Positions 22,373-34,572 of a DNA stretch of 64,000 nucleotides are shown one piece after another (the first letter of the stretch is position 1; each line of letters begins with the position of its first letter). The stretch comes from Fagopyrum homotropicum (lineage: Eukaryota > Streptophyta > Magnoliopsida > Caryophyllales > Polygonaceae), in assembly GCA_033239125.1 (NCBI GenBank), contig BSWB01000008.1, positions 340,001 to 404,000 on the forward strand, read 5' to 3'. A program made the position numbers and the translations under genes. A model generated the notes under the pieces. It searched no databases, was not told the DNA's origin, and saw nothing but the letters and a program-made list of their open reading frames with translations.

Positions 22373-24760
22373 GCCTTTTATAGGCATGGTGGAGTTGCAT
22401 CTCAGCAGGGCTCTTCCCCTGCCAGTGTAGCGGGAGGTGGTCAGAGGACACCTCAGCAGCAGACACAGGGACATCAGAGAGTCCCAGATTGTCCATCTAC
22501 TCAGGGATCTGCTCCCGGACCGAGTAGAGGTAGAGGTCGTGGTGGGAGTACCACGGATGTCAAAGGTGCTCAGGGTAGAGCTTTTGAGTTGAGGAGTGTA
22601 GAGGATCCACCTGCACCGGCTGCTATACGTACCATTCTCCTTCATGGTTTACCTGTTAGAGTTTGTTTGATACTGGTGCTACGCATCATTTATTTCTGAT
22701 ACATGTGTTGAGCGTCTGAATTTAGCTACCATAGAGGGAATACCCTTTACTATAGGGTTACCTGATGGTAGTCGGGTCAGAGGTACCCGTGAGATACGTA
22801 GTTGTCCCCTTCGTTTAAGGACTCGTGTTTTACTTGTTGACTTCTTAGTCATGTCATTAATGCATAAAGAAGTTATATTAGGTATGGATTGGATGTGTAG
22901 ACACCGTGCGGTTTTGGATGTTGGTTGACGGACTGTTAAAGTCTCTACCTAGGTTGGTCAGATTGAGGTCTTCCGAGGTTAGGACCTTGGGAAGACATGT
23001 TCTGTCATCAGTGCCGTACGAGCAGCTAGACTGATTGCACAGGGATGTGATGCCTTCTGGTGCTATACCATGAAGGATGGAGAGAGTCCAGCTTTGGAGG
23101 ACATTCCAGTGGTCTGTGAGTTTATAGATGTGTTTGTGGAGCCGTCGAGCTTGCCGCCTCAAAGGAGTGTGGATTTCAGTATAGAGTTGGAGCCTGGTAC
23201 GAGACCCATCTCGAAGGCCCCATATCGTATGGCACCTGTTGAGATGTTGGAGATGAAGAAGCAACTCGAGGAGTTGGCTGAGAAGGGCTTCATACGCCCT
23301 AGTGTTTCACCATGGGGTGCACTTGTCCTCTTCGTGCGGAAGAAGGACGGATCGTTGAGACTTTGCATTGATTACAGAGAGCTGAACAAGGTGACTATCA
23401 AGAACAGGTATCCACTGCCTCGTATTGATGATCTACTTGATCAGCTTCAGGGAGCGACAGTATTCTCCCAGATTGACTTACGCTCAGGGCACCACCAGTT
23501 GAGGGTGAGAGAGCACGACGTGCACAGGACGGCATTTCGTACCCGTTATGGACACTACGAGTTTGTAGTGATGCCATTCGGGCTGACGAATACCCCATCG
23601 GTTTTCATGGAGTTGATGAACAGTATCTTCATCGACTTCCTTGATCAGTTTGTGGTGGTCTTCATTGATGACATTCTGGTATACTCTCGTAGCAAAGAGG
23701 AGCATGCCGGTCATTTGAGGACGGTTTTGCAGATTTTGAGGGATAGAGAGTTGTATGCCAAGCTCTCTAAGTGCGAGTTTTGGATGTCTGAGGTTGCTTT
23801 TCTTGGACACATCGTCTTCGCCGATGGGATTATGGTTGACCCGGCGAAGATTGAGTTTGTTGCTGCATGGACGACGCGACGAACGTCAAGGAAGTGCGTA
23901 GCTTTCTTGGCCTAGCCGGTTATTACATACGCTTTCTGGAGGGATTTTCTGTGGTTGTCCGTCCACTGACGAGTCTTCTGAGGAAGACTACCAGGTTTGT
24001 GTGGACCGACTAGTGTGCCTAGAGTTTTGAGGAGTTGAAGAGACGTTTGACTTATGCGCCTGTCTTGGCACAGCCAGAGGATTCTGATGATTTCGTGGTC
24101 TACAGTGATGCATCCAAGTTAGGCTTGGGATGTGTGTTGATGCAGAGAGGCAAAGTGATTGCTTATGCGTCTAGACAGCTGAAGACGTATGAGGAGAACT
24201 ACCCGACTCACGATCTGGAGTTGGCAGCGGTAGTTCATGCTTTGAAGATCTGGAGACATTACCTGTATGGTGCCACATGTCAGATCTTCACAGACCATAA
24301 GAGTCTGAAGTATATTTTCACGCAACGGGAGTTGAATAACCGCCAGCGTCGATGGCTTGAGTTGATCAAGGACTTTGACCTTGAGATTTTGTATCATCCT
24401 GGAAAGGCGAATGTTGTAGCTGACGCCTTGAGCAGGAAGACGCCTCGAGAGAAGGCGATTGCTAGATTGACAGTTCAGCCTCAACTTCAGAGGGATCTAG
24501 CTTGGCTAGAGATAGACATCCAGTTTTCTGATGAGGATGCCCAGTTACATGCTTTGGAGGTTTTACCTGGTCTGTTGGATGATATCCAGCAGAAGCAACT
24601 GCCCGAACTTGATGAGAATCAGAGAGAGGATGTCTCGTGGAGAGGTACCACAGTTCTCCATTGGAGCAGATGGAGTGATGAGGCGACATGACCGCATTTG
24701 TGTACCTGCTGATGCAGAGTTGAGACAGACAATCTTATAGGAGACTCACTGTACACCTTA
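22373..24760 (+). pseudogene. Tekay protease, RT and RNase H
   Basis: The protease box FDTGATHH lies near 22665 but is out of frame with gag. The main open stretch (23070-23915) is RT: SVSPWGALVLFVRKKDGS, MPFGLTNTPSVFMELMN and the catalytic FIDD box near 23660. A frameshift near 23880 and a stop near 24012 precede RNase H (24035-24691), with VVYSDASKLGLGCVLM, THDLELAAVVHALK, TDHKSLKY and ADALSRK. The integrase zinc-finger histidines follow (near 24740), up to the hAT target site. Confidence 0.87.
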
Positions 24761-24768
24761 CTCTGTAC
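24761..24768. repeat. hAT target-site duplication, left copy
   Basis: CTCTGTAC is repeated exactly at 28272-28279, on the other side of the hAT element. An 8-bp duplication is diagnostic for hAT insertion and gives the element borders to the base. Confidence 0.95.
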
Positions 24769-24857
24769 CTTAGTTTAAAAGGGCGCGAGGCGCACCGAGG
24801 CGCAAAGGCCGTTGGAGCCTCGCGCCTCGCGCCTCACTCCGAGGCGCGCGCCTCACG
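24769..24857. repeat. hAT left terminal and subterminal GAGGCGC array
   Basis: Terminal CTTAGTTTAAAA is followed by alternating GAGGCGC and GCGCCTC units (for example 24785-24800, 24815-24835, 24841-24855). The units occur in both orientations and can fold back on themselves. In hAT elements, subterminal repeats bind the transposase BED finger; that role here is inferred. Confidence 0.85.
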
Positions 24858-25092
24858 TAGGAATATGTTCAAAATACTCCAAAAATACAATAAACATAAT
24901 GGACAAACAAATAATAGTCTAAAAATGCTTCAAGCTAAACAATAAATAGTTCAAGCCATGGAAAGACCGAAAGACAAACAACATAGTCGGAATGCAAACA
25001 AGATAAATAGTTCAGAATGCAAAGAAACAAAAAACATAGCAAGCAAAAGGCATAGTTTAGCTTCTTGAAGCTCCTAAAAGTCCTGGATACTA

Positions 25093-27655
25093 CTACTCAA
25101 TCTCTTCATCAACATAATCAGCATCTTCATCATCCAAATTATCACTCCCAATATCCTCTTCATCCTCATCTTCATAATCCAATACAACTCTTGGAGATGC
25201 TTTACGAGTGGAAGTGCTACAACTTGTATCATTCCTCAATACCGATCTTCTAGTTGTATAGGAAGGCTCATGAGCTCCAATAGCTCTACTAACTACACCC
25301 CAAGTTAGACCATCATCATCATCATACACTAAATCATCATCATCAGAAGAGTTTTCCATTCTCCCCATCAACCACTCATTACTTTCATCAATCTCATCCA
25401 ACATAATAGGATCTATGGTATCATCCCTTTTGTATCGGCGCACCAAAGCACGATTATATTTCACAAACACCAAATCATTCAATCGATTTTGTGCCAATCT
25501 GTTTCTCTTCTTGGTATGAAGCTGAAAAACACCTCATGTAATGTTAGTTTGATAATATTTGCTAATAAAAAAAATGTAAAGTATATAAAATTATTATTTG
25601 GTAGCTACTTACCAGTTGAAAAACACCCCAATTCCTCTCACAACCAGTAGCACTACATGTGAGGCTAAGAATCTTGATGGCTAACTTTTGGAGGTTTGGA
25701 GCTGAAGCTCCATAAGTGGCCCACCAATCCGCTATACAAAAGAAAAGTATTGTAAACCTTAAGTTAGTAATTTGCAAGACAAATACACATTTGGGAAATA
25801 GAGAATTAGAGATATAAATGCAATACATTATAAACTTAAAAAATTCATACCCGGTGATTTAGTCGTCCTATGTCTGATGGCCATTTGCTTTCCAAATAGA
25901 CCGGATGCTTCTCGATATATATCTATCTCTTTTGAGATCTTGTCTTGCATATCCTCCGGACATAACCTTTCAATACAATCAAGGAACCCTCCGTTAACTT
26001 CTGCACATTTTGATAATTCCTCATTATCATATTGGATGCTTGGGTTGAGAAAACATCCAGCAGCATGCAAAGGTCTATGAAGCTGACAATCCCATCTTTT
26101 GTCAATGTACTCGAACGCTTTCTTGTAATCTTCCTCCAATGTGAAACTTCGAGCAATAGCTTCCTTAGCCCTATCCATTGCTTCATAAATATAGCCCATG
26201 GGTGGTTTTCTCTCTCCAACAACAAGTCTAAGAACCTTAACAAGAGGTCCGGACAACTTCAAAGCATAAAGCACATTCCTCCAAAAAGTATCTTGCAAAA
26301 CATATTGTGATACTTTCTTTCCTCCCGCTTCTTTTGACCACCTTGAAGTTATCCATTCTTCTGAGGTTACCATCTTCCTTAAGTTGTTCCTTTGCTTATG
26401 AAATTGTGCAAGAGTGATGAAAGATGTTGCAAACCTTGTAATCGCCGGCCTATGTAAATTCTTTTGATTTGTGAACCTTCTCATCATGTTCACAAGAGAA
26501 ATGTGACCATATATATAACCGTTCATGTACATGCACTTCTTTAATGCACTCTTCACTCTTGCAAGCTTTCCAATATCCTCCAACATAAGATCAATACAAT
26601 GGGCTGCACATGGAGTCCAAAAGATACGTGGTCTTTTGCACATTAGAAGTTTCCCTACAAGTATAAATAATAAAGGGAAAAAAAATCAGATTTAAATACA
26701 ATATCTAAGTAATCAAAGATAGTGATGAAACCAATTCTTAAAACTTACCGGCTTTTACATAGTTTGAAGCATTGTCCGTCACCACTTGAATCACATTCTC
26801 TTCTCCAACTTCCTCCACCATATCATCTAGCACTTGAAATAATAGATTGGAGTCTTTCACAATTTCTGAAACATCTATGGATTTAATGAAGACCGAGCCC
26901 TTTGGAGAGTTCACAAGGAAGTTCACAATATCTTTATGTGCAACCGAATCACGCCATCCATCGGACATAATTGAACAACCTTTTTGTGCCCATTCCTTCT
27001 TGTGCTCTTTTATTACCACTTCGGTATCATTAACTTCTTTCTTAAGAAGAGGAACTCTAAGCTCATACATGCTTGGTGGTTTCAAACCGGGACCATATTG
27101 TCCAATTGCCTCGCACATTAGCTTGAAACTAGGATAAGTTGATGCGTTGAATGCAATTCCCGCATCATAGAAGAACCTAGCAATTGCCCTACAAACTTTC
27201 TCCCTTAACTCTTTATCACAAGCTTCTTGCACACTCCCTTGAGTCCCATCTTTCATAGGATTTCTTTTAGGAACGACAAACATGTCTAATGGACCCTTAA
27301 CTCTTGGCTTTTTAGGTTGAGATCTTACACTCTTTTCGCTTGAGCCACCATCTAGCATCTCACAATCATCATCATCATAATCATCAACAACAACAAATTC
27401 TTCTTCTTGGTGTGAAGCCTTCGATTCGGCCTTCTTTAGCATGAAGGCTTTCACTTCTTCCCTCACATGTGCGGGACATTTAGTACACGTTGTTGCATTC
27501 CTAAACCCTCCAACCAAATGTTGTTTCATCCTACATGTTCCTCCCTTCAACACTTTTGAACAAAAATTGCACACATAGTTGTTCCTATTATTAGGATCTT
27601 GCTTCCCATATTTCCTTCCCGGATCTAATGGCTTGTCGGAACCAGAAGACTCCAT
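25093..27655 (-). CDS. hAT transposase, four exons, about 752 residues
   Basis: Exons 27655-26749, 26654-25851, 25731-25613 and 25521-25093 have GT-AG introns, and the phases add up to 2259 bases with no internal stop. An N-terminal BED-type zinc finger (C29, C32, H46) binds DNA. The RNase H-like core shows SDGWRD (first Asp) and VTDNASN (second Asp). Exon 2 opens with IFWTPCAAHCIDLMLEDI, the hAT/DUF659-type signature. Exon 3 carries the C-terminal CERNW motif (catalytic Glu and Trp) and DWWATYG of the dimerisation domain. The tail is very acidic (runs of Asp/Glu). I chose ATG 27655 (MESSGSDKP); an in-frame ATG at 27682 is also possible. It acts in the nucleus, excising and inserting the element. 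Confidence 0.88.
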
Positions 27656-28111
27656 AACAACTATAAATTTACAAAAAAACACAATTCCAACAACTAAATA
27701 TAAGAATAACTAAAATACATAAACATAGAAAAGAATAGGATTATAGGAGTTGTAGAAAGAGACAAACAAACCCAAAGGTGAAGAAGAAGAAGGAGGAGAT
27801 GGTTGTGCTGGTTGCTGCAGAAGAAGAGGGTTGCGGGGCTGAAAAACCGAAGAACTGAAGAAGAAGAAAGAGTTGAGCTGTTGACCGCAGAAAGAGCACG
27901 GGAGGGAAAAAAAAGAGGGTTGCGTGCTCACTCTATTTTGTGTTGAAGGCTACTGAATGAGAAACTTACAAAAGGGTTTTGGAGAGTTAAAAAAAAAATA
28001 TGGATCAGCCCAAAAAAAACAGGCCCAAAATCCAAACAGTCAATAAAAAAAAGGCCCAAAATCTAGATAGGCCATAAAAAACGTACAGCCTGCTCTTTCA
28101 TTTTACACCTA
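27656..28111 (-). other. hAT 5' region upstream of transposase
   Basis: About 450 bases lie between the transposase start and the right subterminal array. The stretch contains a GA/TC-rich part (27780-27870) and A-runs, with no conserved coding frame. It presumably holds the transposase promoter; no clear TATA box stands out. Confidence 0.5.
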
Positions 28112-28271
28112 CAGGAGGCGCAGGAGGCGCAGCGCCTCACGCCTCGCTGGAGGCGCGCGCCTCAGCGCGCCTCCCGTTCGCAGCAGCGCCCAGGTGGCTG
28201 AGGGCGCACCGGCCTGCGCCTCGGAGCGCCTCGCGCCTTTCTGCGCCCGAGGCGCGCTTTTTTAAACTAAG
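28112..28271. repeat. hAT right subterminal GAGGCGC array and terminus
   Basis: GGAGGCGC and GCGCCTC units recur across about 150 bp (for example 28115-28135, 28150-28172, 28215-28240, 28246-28256), ending in TTTTAAACTAAG. The array is longer than on the left side, the usual asymmetry of hAT ends. Confidence 0.85.
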
Positions 28272-29529
28272 CTCTGTACATCTAGGTACGAGTAAGATGT
28301 ACCATGATGTGAGAAGTTCATATTTGTGGGGAGGGCTGAAGCCCAATGTAGCCATATTTGTGGCTCAGTGTGCGACCTGTCAACAGGTCAAGATTAAGCA
28401 TTGTAGACCTGGAGGTGAGCTTCATCCACTACCAGTACCGCAGTGGAAGTGGGAGGACGTCTCCATGGACTTTGTGACGGGATTGAGACCTAGTAGGAAT
28501 TTTGATGCCATATGGGTTGTTGTTGATAGACTGACGAAGACGGCACGTTTCATTCCTATTAGAGAGATGTGGCCAGTGAGCAGATTAGTTGAGGAGTACA
28601 CTAGACAGATAGTGAGACTCCATGGTGTACCGAGGACGATCGTCTCTGATCGAGATGGACGGTTTACCTCGAGATTCTGGCAGCAGATTCAGACTGTTCT
28701 GGGAACGAGTCTACACTTCACGACTGTGTTTCACCCCCAAACAGATGGTCAGTCAGAGAGGACCATCCAGACCCTAGAGGATATGTTGCGAGCTTGTGTG
28801 TTGGATTGGGGACAGGGATGGTCTGATTACCTCCCACTAGTTGAGTTCTCATACAACAACAACTGGCATGCATCTATTGGGATGACTCCTTATGAGGCAC
28901 TGTATGGACGTATGAGTCGTACACCTTTATGCTGGGATGAGCCTAGCAATATCAGTGGGATAGCGCCAGAGCAGATTCAGGATGATATGGCTCGAGTAGC
29001 GCTGATTAGAGAGAGGATGCTGGCTGCACAAAGTCGTCAGAAGTCATATGTAGACAAGAGGCGTCAACCTCTAGAGTTCAGGGTAGGAACTCACGTCTGG
29101 TTGAGAGTATCTCCGACGCGTGGCGTCAGACGCTTTGGCATAAAGGGGAAGCTCAGTCCCCGATATGTCGGTCCTTTCGAAATACTGGATAGAGTTGGGA
29201 GGGCATCCTACAGATTAGCATTGCCTCCGAGATTAGAGGGTGTTCACCCTGTGTTCCATGTGTCTCAACTGAGAGAGTACATACCAAATTCGAGGCACAT
29301 TGTGAGTTATGATGATTTGGTGGTGGAGCCAGACCACACCTTTGCTGAGCATCCTATTGCAGTCTTAGAGAGAGGTGTGAGACGCCTGCGTTCTAAGGAT
29401 ATTCCTATGATGAGGATACAGTGGTCTAGACGTGGACCCGAGGAGGCTACATGGGAGACTGAGGATAGTATCCAGAGGAACTATCCAGAGTTTTATGCTA
29501 AGATAGATGCATCTAGGGTCGACGAGTAG
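28272..29529 (+). pseudogene. Tekay integrase and chromodomain
   Basis: Open from about 28297 to TAG 29527. It holds the zinc-finger cysteines (QCATCQQVK), the DDE core (MDFVTGL; VSDRDGRFTSRFW; HPQTDGQSERT), the GPFEILDRVG C-terminal domain, and a chromodomain with PIAVLERGVRRLRSKDI, MRIQWSRRGPEEATWE and YPEFY (about 29355-29500). Chromodomains steer integration towards modified histones. The frame is intact here, but the zinc-finger histidines are on the far side of the hAT insertion (near 24740), and the rest of pol is broken. Confidence 0.9.
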
Positions 29530-30015
29530 ATCTTAGTGCTATCTTGGTGAGTATGTGATTATGTGCTTATGTGCTTACGTGCCTTGATGTCCTTATTCCA
29601 TGCTAGCTATGTTATGCTTTATGATCTTGTTAGATCTTGTTGTGCTAGTATGAAGTATGTTATAGCTGGAGATGGTTCTTCCTCCATGCTATTTGAGTGT
29701 GATTAGGATTCAGCTGGATATGGTCCTTCCCTCCATGCTACTTTGATGGACATAGTTTCAGTGGAGATGTTATTTCTCCATGCGATATTTATGATTATGT
29801 GTAGGATAAGAGATGTGATTCCTCTATGCCTTTGGGATAGCGTTATGATCTTGTTTTCTAGAGTTGATGATTCCTCCATACTTGTGTTTGAAGTTATAGA
29901 ATAATATAGGTTGTGACTTTTTTTGAGCGGAGATGTAATACCTCCGATAGATAGAGTTATACCTCGGTATATGGGTCCGAGAGGATTTGAGTTTGTTCAA
30001 GTTTCGGGACGATGA
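29530..30015 (+). other. Tekay 3' untranslated region
   Basis: It contains five to six imperfect copies of a GGAGATG-TT-CTCCATGC pattern (for example 29665-29690, 29715-29740, 29765-29785, 29820-29830, 29870-29880). The end, TTTCGGGACGATGA before 30016, is the likely plus-strand primer region. I see no coding frame. Confidence 0.5.
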
Positions 30016-30305
30016 TGTAACAACCGGTGTTATTTGAAGCATTTGAGAGCTCCGATAAATAAAGTTACAGTTGAGAGAAATGATCAGGACATCGGATGTA
30101 TCCTAGTTGTCAAATAATATAAAAAGACGAAACGGATAAAAGAGTCGCTATTCCGATTCTTAGCGGTTAAGAAATGTGGCTTAGAAATGTCCATTCTACG
30201 AGATAGTTATGGATATATTATCCCGATGATATTCCGGAGTTGATATTCCAATTTAGTAAAGTTTGGATACCGGAAAATTATAACCGCGTTTCAATTAAAT
30301 AGGTT

Positions 30306-30308
<3 letters not shown>

Positions 30309-30350
<42 letters not shown>
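30309..30350. repeat. (AT)n microsatellite in Tekay LTR
   Basis: About 21 AT units inside the LTR. There is another, longer run at 31480-31574. Confidence 0.95.
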
Positions 30351-30353
<3 letters not shown>

Positions 30354-31476
30354 GAAGGCAAAGGCGGCTACCGGCTTCTTTTAACCCTTTCTTCTTATAT
30401 TATATACATTATATATATATATTATATATAAAGCAGAAGTTGCAGTAAGTCTTCACAATTTACATTGCTTTTCAATTGTAAATTGAAAACTTACAGACGA
30501 AGGAGTTCGAAAGAAACCGAGCAAACATAATTTATCTTCAACCTTCCATCACTTGTCCATCTTTAGCCCATTTTCAGATCCGTTTGTACCAACGAGTCCC
30601 TTATCTTGTTCTCTTCAACGTGGTACAATTTATTTCCCGTTTGTTAGCTTTTTGGTAAAGCTTCCGTTTACCGCTTCCGGAACGCCGACGGACCACCGCA
30701 AGTCGTTAAACGTAAAGTTTCATACCGTGCTCTTACTCCCCGTATCGCACGGAGTCCGTACCTTCTTCCGGATCGTGTATCGGGTTAGTAATGAATAAGT
30801 TATGAATTTAATCGTTTTCCGTATTGCGGGTTAGTATAAATTAACCTTAAGTTTGTTAAAATGGATAATTGGAAATTCCATTATGCTCGTTATATTATTC
30901 TGTTAATTATGGGATTTTTAGTTTGATGATGATATCATGAGTTGGAATTATGCCCTGATGTGGCTTTAAGGTTTAGGATATTATTTCGAGGTTATAGGAT
31001 GTATATGATCCTTATGGATCCCTTTGGGTCTAGGTGTGACCCTTTGCTTAACAAGAGATGTGACATCTCTTTATGCCTTGTCTATAGGTTGTGTTGTTCC
31101 TCTAGTATTGAGGTGATCGAGTTGTGGTTGAGCTTTATACAAGGTTGAGGTAAGTCCGTAGGACTTACTTAACTACCATCCCTATATTGGGTGTTTGCAT
31201 GAGTGGTGTGTGCGTTATATGTTTGCTATGATAGCATGAGATATCGTTTATACTGACCTATGTTTTATTGACTACCCCGTTGCGTGGCTGTGATAACCCT
31301 TCTCTTTCATCCTGCCATGGAGTCTGGGAGGTTCTCTGACGTCAGACCAGACTGGTTTACAAGAAGGGCGCATTCCACTCCCATAGGGTACACGGGTTGT
31401 GTGACCGATACTCGTACAGCTGGATATAACACTCAAAGGCGAGGATGTATCGGTCCTCGTGTCACATACTTTCATT

Positions 31477-31479
<3 letters not shown>

Positions 31480-31574
<95 letters not shown>
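31480..31574. repeat. (AT)n microsatellite in Tekay LTR
   Basis: About 47 uninterrupted AT units. The apparent Tyr-Ile frame across it is an artefact of the repeat. Confidence 0.97.
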
Positions 31575-31575
<1 letters not shown>

Positions 31576-32062
31576 GACTTGAGTGAATGACTATTATATA
31601 AAGATGATAAACTGGGTAAATGTGTGATATCATGCTAATGTGTTTATCCTTACATAATTGTATTTGTGCTTATGCATTACTCTATATATGTATGGTTAGC
31701 TAATGGTTTATTACCATGTTATAGATGCCCCACAAGATAGGCGTGCTGCTGGGTGATGTAGTAGAGTGGCAGGCCGATGACCTCTCGTACATAGGATGTT
31801 GGGCTTTTGAGGGTTGGTTACTTTTCCCTCCTGCGTGAGGATGAACTTTTGTTACCTCTTGTGTGAGGCGTTGTTGTTTATACTCGGCTATGTTGTTTTA
31901 CCTTTTGATTGTACAGTCTATACGGTTTTATGCATTTGTTTTTATATATGTCAGTGACATGTTGTAAGGTCTAGTGAACTTGTTGTCAGGCTAGGGTCAG
32001 GATCCATTGTGAGATCCTAGCCCAATGTGACACTCCAAGTCCCGCGGATTCGGGGTGTTACA

Positions 32063-32629
32063 ATAAGTTTTTTTATTTTCGGAATATTAATTTCCGGGAC
32101 TTTATTACCGGGACTTAATTTTCCGAATGTAAGATTATACTTTTGGTTTTGGAATTTAATTCGGAAACTTAACTCCGAACTTAAATTCTCAACATTTTAT
32201 ATTTTTAGGCTTTTCATTTTCAGAACCTTTAATTCTGACTTAATTTCCGTCATTTAAGTTCCGTCTCTTTGTATGGCCTTCTTCCATAATATAAGGGGAT
32301 GCTTGGCTCATTTGTAAACCATGTTCAATTTGATTAAGTATTTTCATCCTACTTACTTAAGCATCAATCTCTCTTCCATCCTCTCAAAGTTCTTTTGGTT
32401 CTTCGATCTAAACTCATCCACATTCGTGGATTCTTCAAAAATCAACTCAACCGCTCCATTTCAAGGCTTGATCGATCAATCTTGATCGACTCAACCATTC
32501 AACTTCCGCCTCCATCTCTAAGCTTCCGCAACCCACCTTCAAACGCATCCGCACTTCAACTAAGGAGTAGTTGAGCTTCAACTTGATCTAAATCCGGAAT
32601 CTTTCATTGACGTGTCCAAAGACGCATCA
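32063..32629 (+). repeat. CRM #2 5' LTR, 3' part
   Basis: It matches the 3' LTR from about 39135 onward (TTTTTATTTTC...GACGCATCA). Its first part is missing because Tekay inserted at the ATAAG near the left edge. A TATA-like AATATAAGGGG lies near 32288-32298. Confidence 0.85.
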
Positions 32630-32632
32630 AAT

Positions 32633-32644
32633 TGGCATCAAAGC
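32633..32644 (+). promoter_or_regulatory. CRM #2 primer-binding site, decayed
   Basis: TGGCATCAAAGC, two mismatches from the tRNA-iMet complement TGGTATCAGAGC, three bases after the LTR end at 32629. The position is right even though the sequence has decayed. Confidence 0.8.
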
Positions 32645-33365
32645 AAAGGGATCTAAGCTAAGTTATCTTTACTCTTGTTTTTGTGCGTTATCACATTCAT
32701 CCTTTTTGCCTTTTGTTCATCATCATCTTCATCTCGTTCTTCGCATCTTCATCCACGTTCTTGAAAAAAAAATTTCTCGATCCATTTTGCAAAGCAAATT
32801 TAGGAGATTTTTGGTTTTCCATCAAACCATTAATCAAAAAAACATTTTTTCTCACCCAATCCGACAACTTTGTTAATTGATTTCACCAATCTCTAAGGAT
32901 TTTTTGTTGACAAAATCGGATATCGTATCTTTTGATATTCCAAAAACCAAAAATAAGAAAAAACTCTTCAAAAAACAGATTTGTTTCAAAAGAAAAAGAG
33001 GATTCATCTCTTGCATTCCAAAGTTTCAAAAGGAAACAAATCCACAAAAACAAAGTTAAAAGACGTCCGGCAAACCGGTCCATCCAAAAAATCGGATTTT
33101 TCAAAAAGGTCAAAGACCAAAGCAAGTAAAACTTGCCGGTAAACAATCTGTCCATTTCCTATCTCTCCATTTTCTTACACGTTGTAAATTATCTCTTGAT
33201 TTTGTGTGCATTTTGGTTCAAATTTGTTGGATTTGCCTTCCTTGCCTGACCGCCACACGTCTTCCCAAAGGTAAAACCCTAACGCACTTGAACTTGGATA
33301 ACGTTGACTTAACTTGTCACCTTGCTCATTTGATTTCTTGCAATTGTGTGTCTTAAATTGGAGTT
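32645..33365 (+). other. CRM #2 5' leader
   Basis: About 720 bases, A/T-rich, homologous to the CRM #1 leader. There is no convincing reading frame; short frames here are not conserved in CRM #1. Confidence 0.55.
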
Positions 33366-34572
33366 ATGACTAACGTTGAAATGGAAAATTCTCACGAATC
33401 TCGTGAAAGGCAAGAGCTCACTACCTTAACCGAAGAAAATGTCTCTCTTAGGCAAGAACTTGAAGCTTTGAGGGCACAAATGCTTACCCTTACTACCGCT
33501 CCACCGAATCCAAATCGAACCTTGGTCGATACTTCCACGTCCGATGGACATCGCAAAGGCAAAGGTATCTTGGGAGTCGAACCATCTAACGGTCGACGAC
33601 TTGCCTCCGTCATTGAAAATCAAAGGCCCTTACAAGATGACGGTCATGAGTCCCACGATGAAGGTGACATGAACCTTGGCCCTTCTCAGAATGATTTGCA
33701 ATATGTGGACACGGAGAATCGGCACAAGCGTTATGAGCACAACCGACGTAGGTATGGCACTTCCCCTCCTCCATATAGTTCCCAACGTACCAACCGTCCC
33801 TCCTGGGTTGAGGACTGGTACAAGCATCAAACAAACGGCCGCTCTCAACGTCCCGAGAATGATCGGTCCGTATACCGCCGCCAACAACATAGTCGGCAAC
33901 CGATATACCATGATTATGAAGAATATGACAAGAGAGATAACTTTAACAAGTTCTCCGACGATGATTCGGAGTTAGACCGGGTGGCACATGTCCGTCCATG
34001 GCACCCACCCATCTGAGAGCCTTTTGAGAACCAAGATCGAGGAGAAGAATGGTTGCCTCCTCCTAACCCACTAAGGCGTGCACAACCTAATCATGGGCTC
34101 CAACGGCATAACGATGGCCACCGACGAGCCCATCACGAAGAGGCATACGTGGCACCACCCCGACCGGATCCCTACCGAGCTCGTAGGGAAGGTAAGTTTA
34201 AATTTCCTATTTTTTATGGTGAATATGACCCTCGTGCATTTCTTGATTGGGCACAGGATATGAAAAGAGCTTTAAAGCATTGCCATTATGAGGAGTATGA
34301 GAAAATCGAAGCGGCAAACCTTTACTTTGAAGGTGATGCCAAATCTTGGTGGAAACGGTACGAGACCAACCGTGAGAACCGAGGATGGCACCGGTTGCGA
34401 TATTTGATCAATTGATCTATGTCATGACTAAGAAGTATGTGTCCGACGACTTAAAAAACGACATGCGGTTACAAATTGTCGAATTCCAACAAGGAAGTCT
34501 TAATTTGGTGGCTTACTTAGCCAAACTTGAGGACATGCATATGAAGGCCGGCATCTAGAACTCCGCATCAAC

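Larger units (their letters stand above)
24769..28271 (-). mobile_element. hAT DNA transposon (3503 bp), apparently complete
   Basis: It is bounded by the inverted termini CTTAGTTTAAAA/TTTTAAACTAAG and a perfect 8-bp target duplication (CTCTGTAC, 24761-24768 and 28272-28279). A four-exon transposase on the - strand fills the middle. Both subterminal regions are dense in GAGGCGC/GCGCCTC motifs and far more GC-rich than the AT-rich body. It was inserted into the Tekay integrase zinc-finger coding region. The intact termini and open transposase make it a candidate autonomous element. Confidence 0.93.
21263..32062 (+). mobile_element. Tekay/Del-type chromovirus, 5' end off window, interrupted by Athila and hAT
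   Basis: The order is gag, protease, RT, RNase H, [hAT insertion], integrase with chromodomain, 3' LTR. RT and integrase motifs and a C-terminal chromodomain place it in the Tekay (Del) lineage of chromoviruses. Its 5' LTR and the gag start must lie left of the window, beyond the Athila element. Its 3' LTR ends at 32062, inside the 5' LTR of CRM #2, so it was inserted there. Frameshifts in protease and RT make it defective. Confidence 0.88.
30016..32062 (+). repeat. Tekay 3' LTR (2047 bp)
   Basis: It starts TGTAACAACCGG and ends GGATTCGGGGTGTTACA; the ends TGTAAC/GTTACA are inverted. The last about 90 bases resemble the end of the solo LTR at 41825-45496. It holds two AT microsatellites. Immediately after it, CRM #2 LTR sequence resumes (ATAAG...), so the right junction is sharp. 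Confidence 0.87.

Noticed and set aside
31476..31586. Protein with long Tyr-Ile repeats
   Set aside because: Simple translation of an (AT)n microsatellite; the same artefact occurs at 49610-49690.
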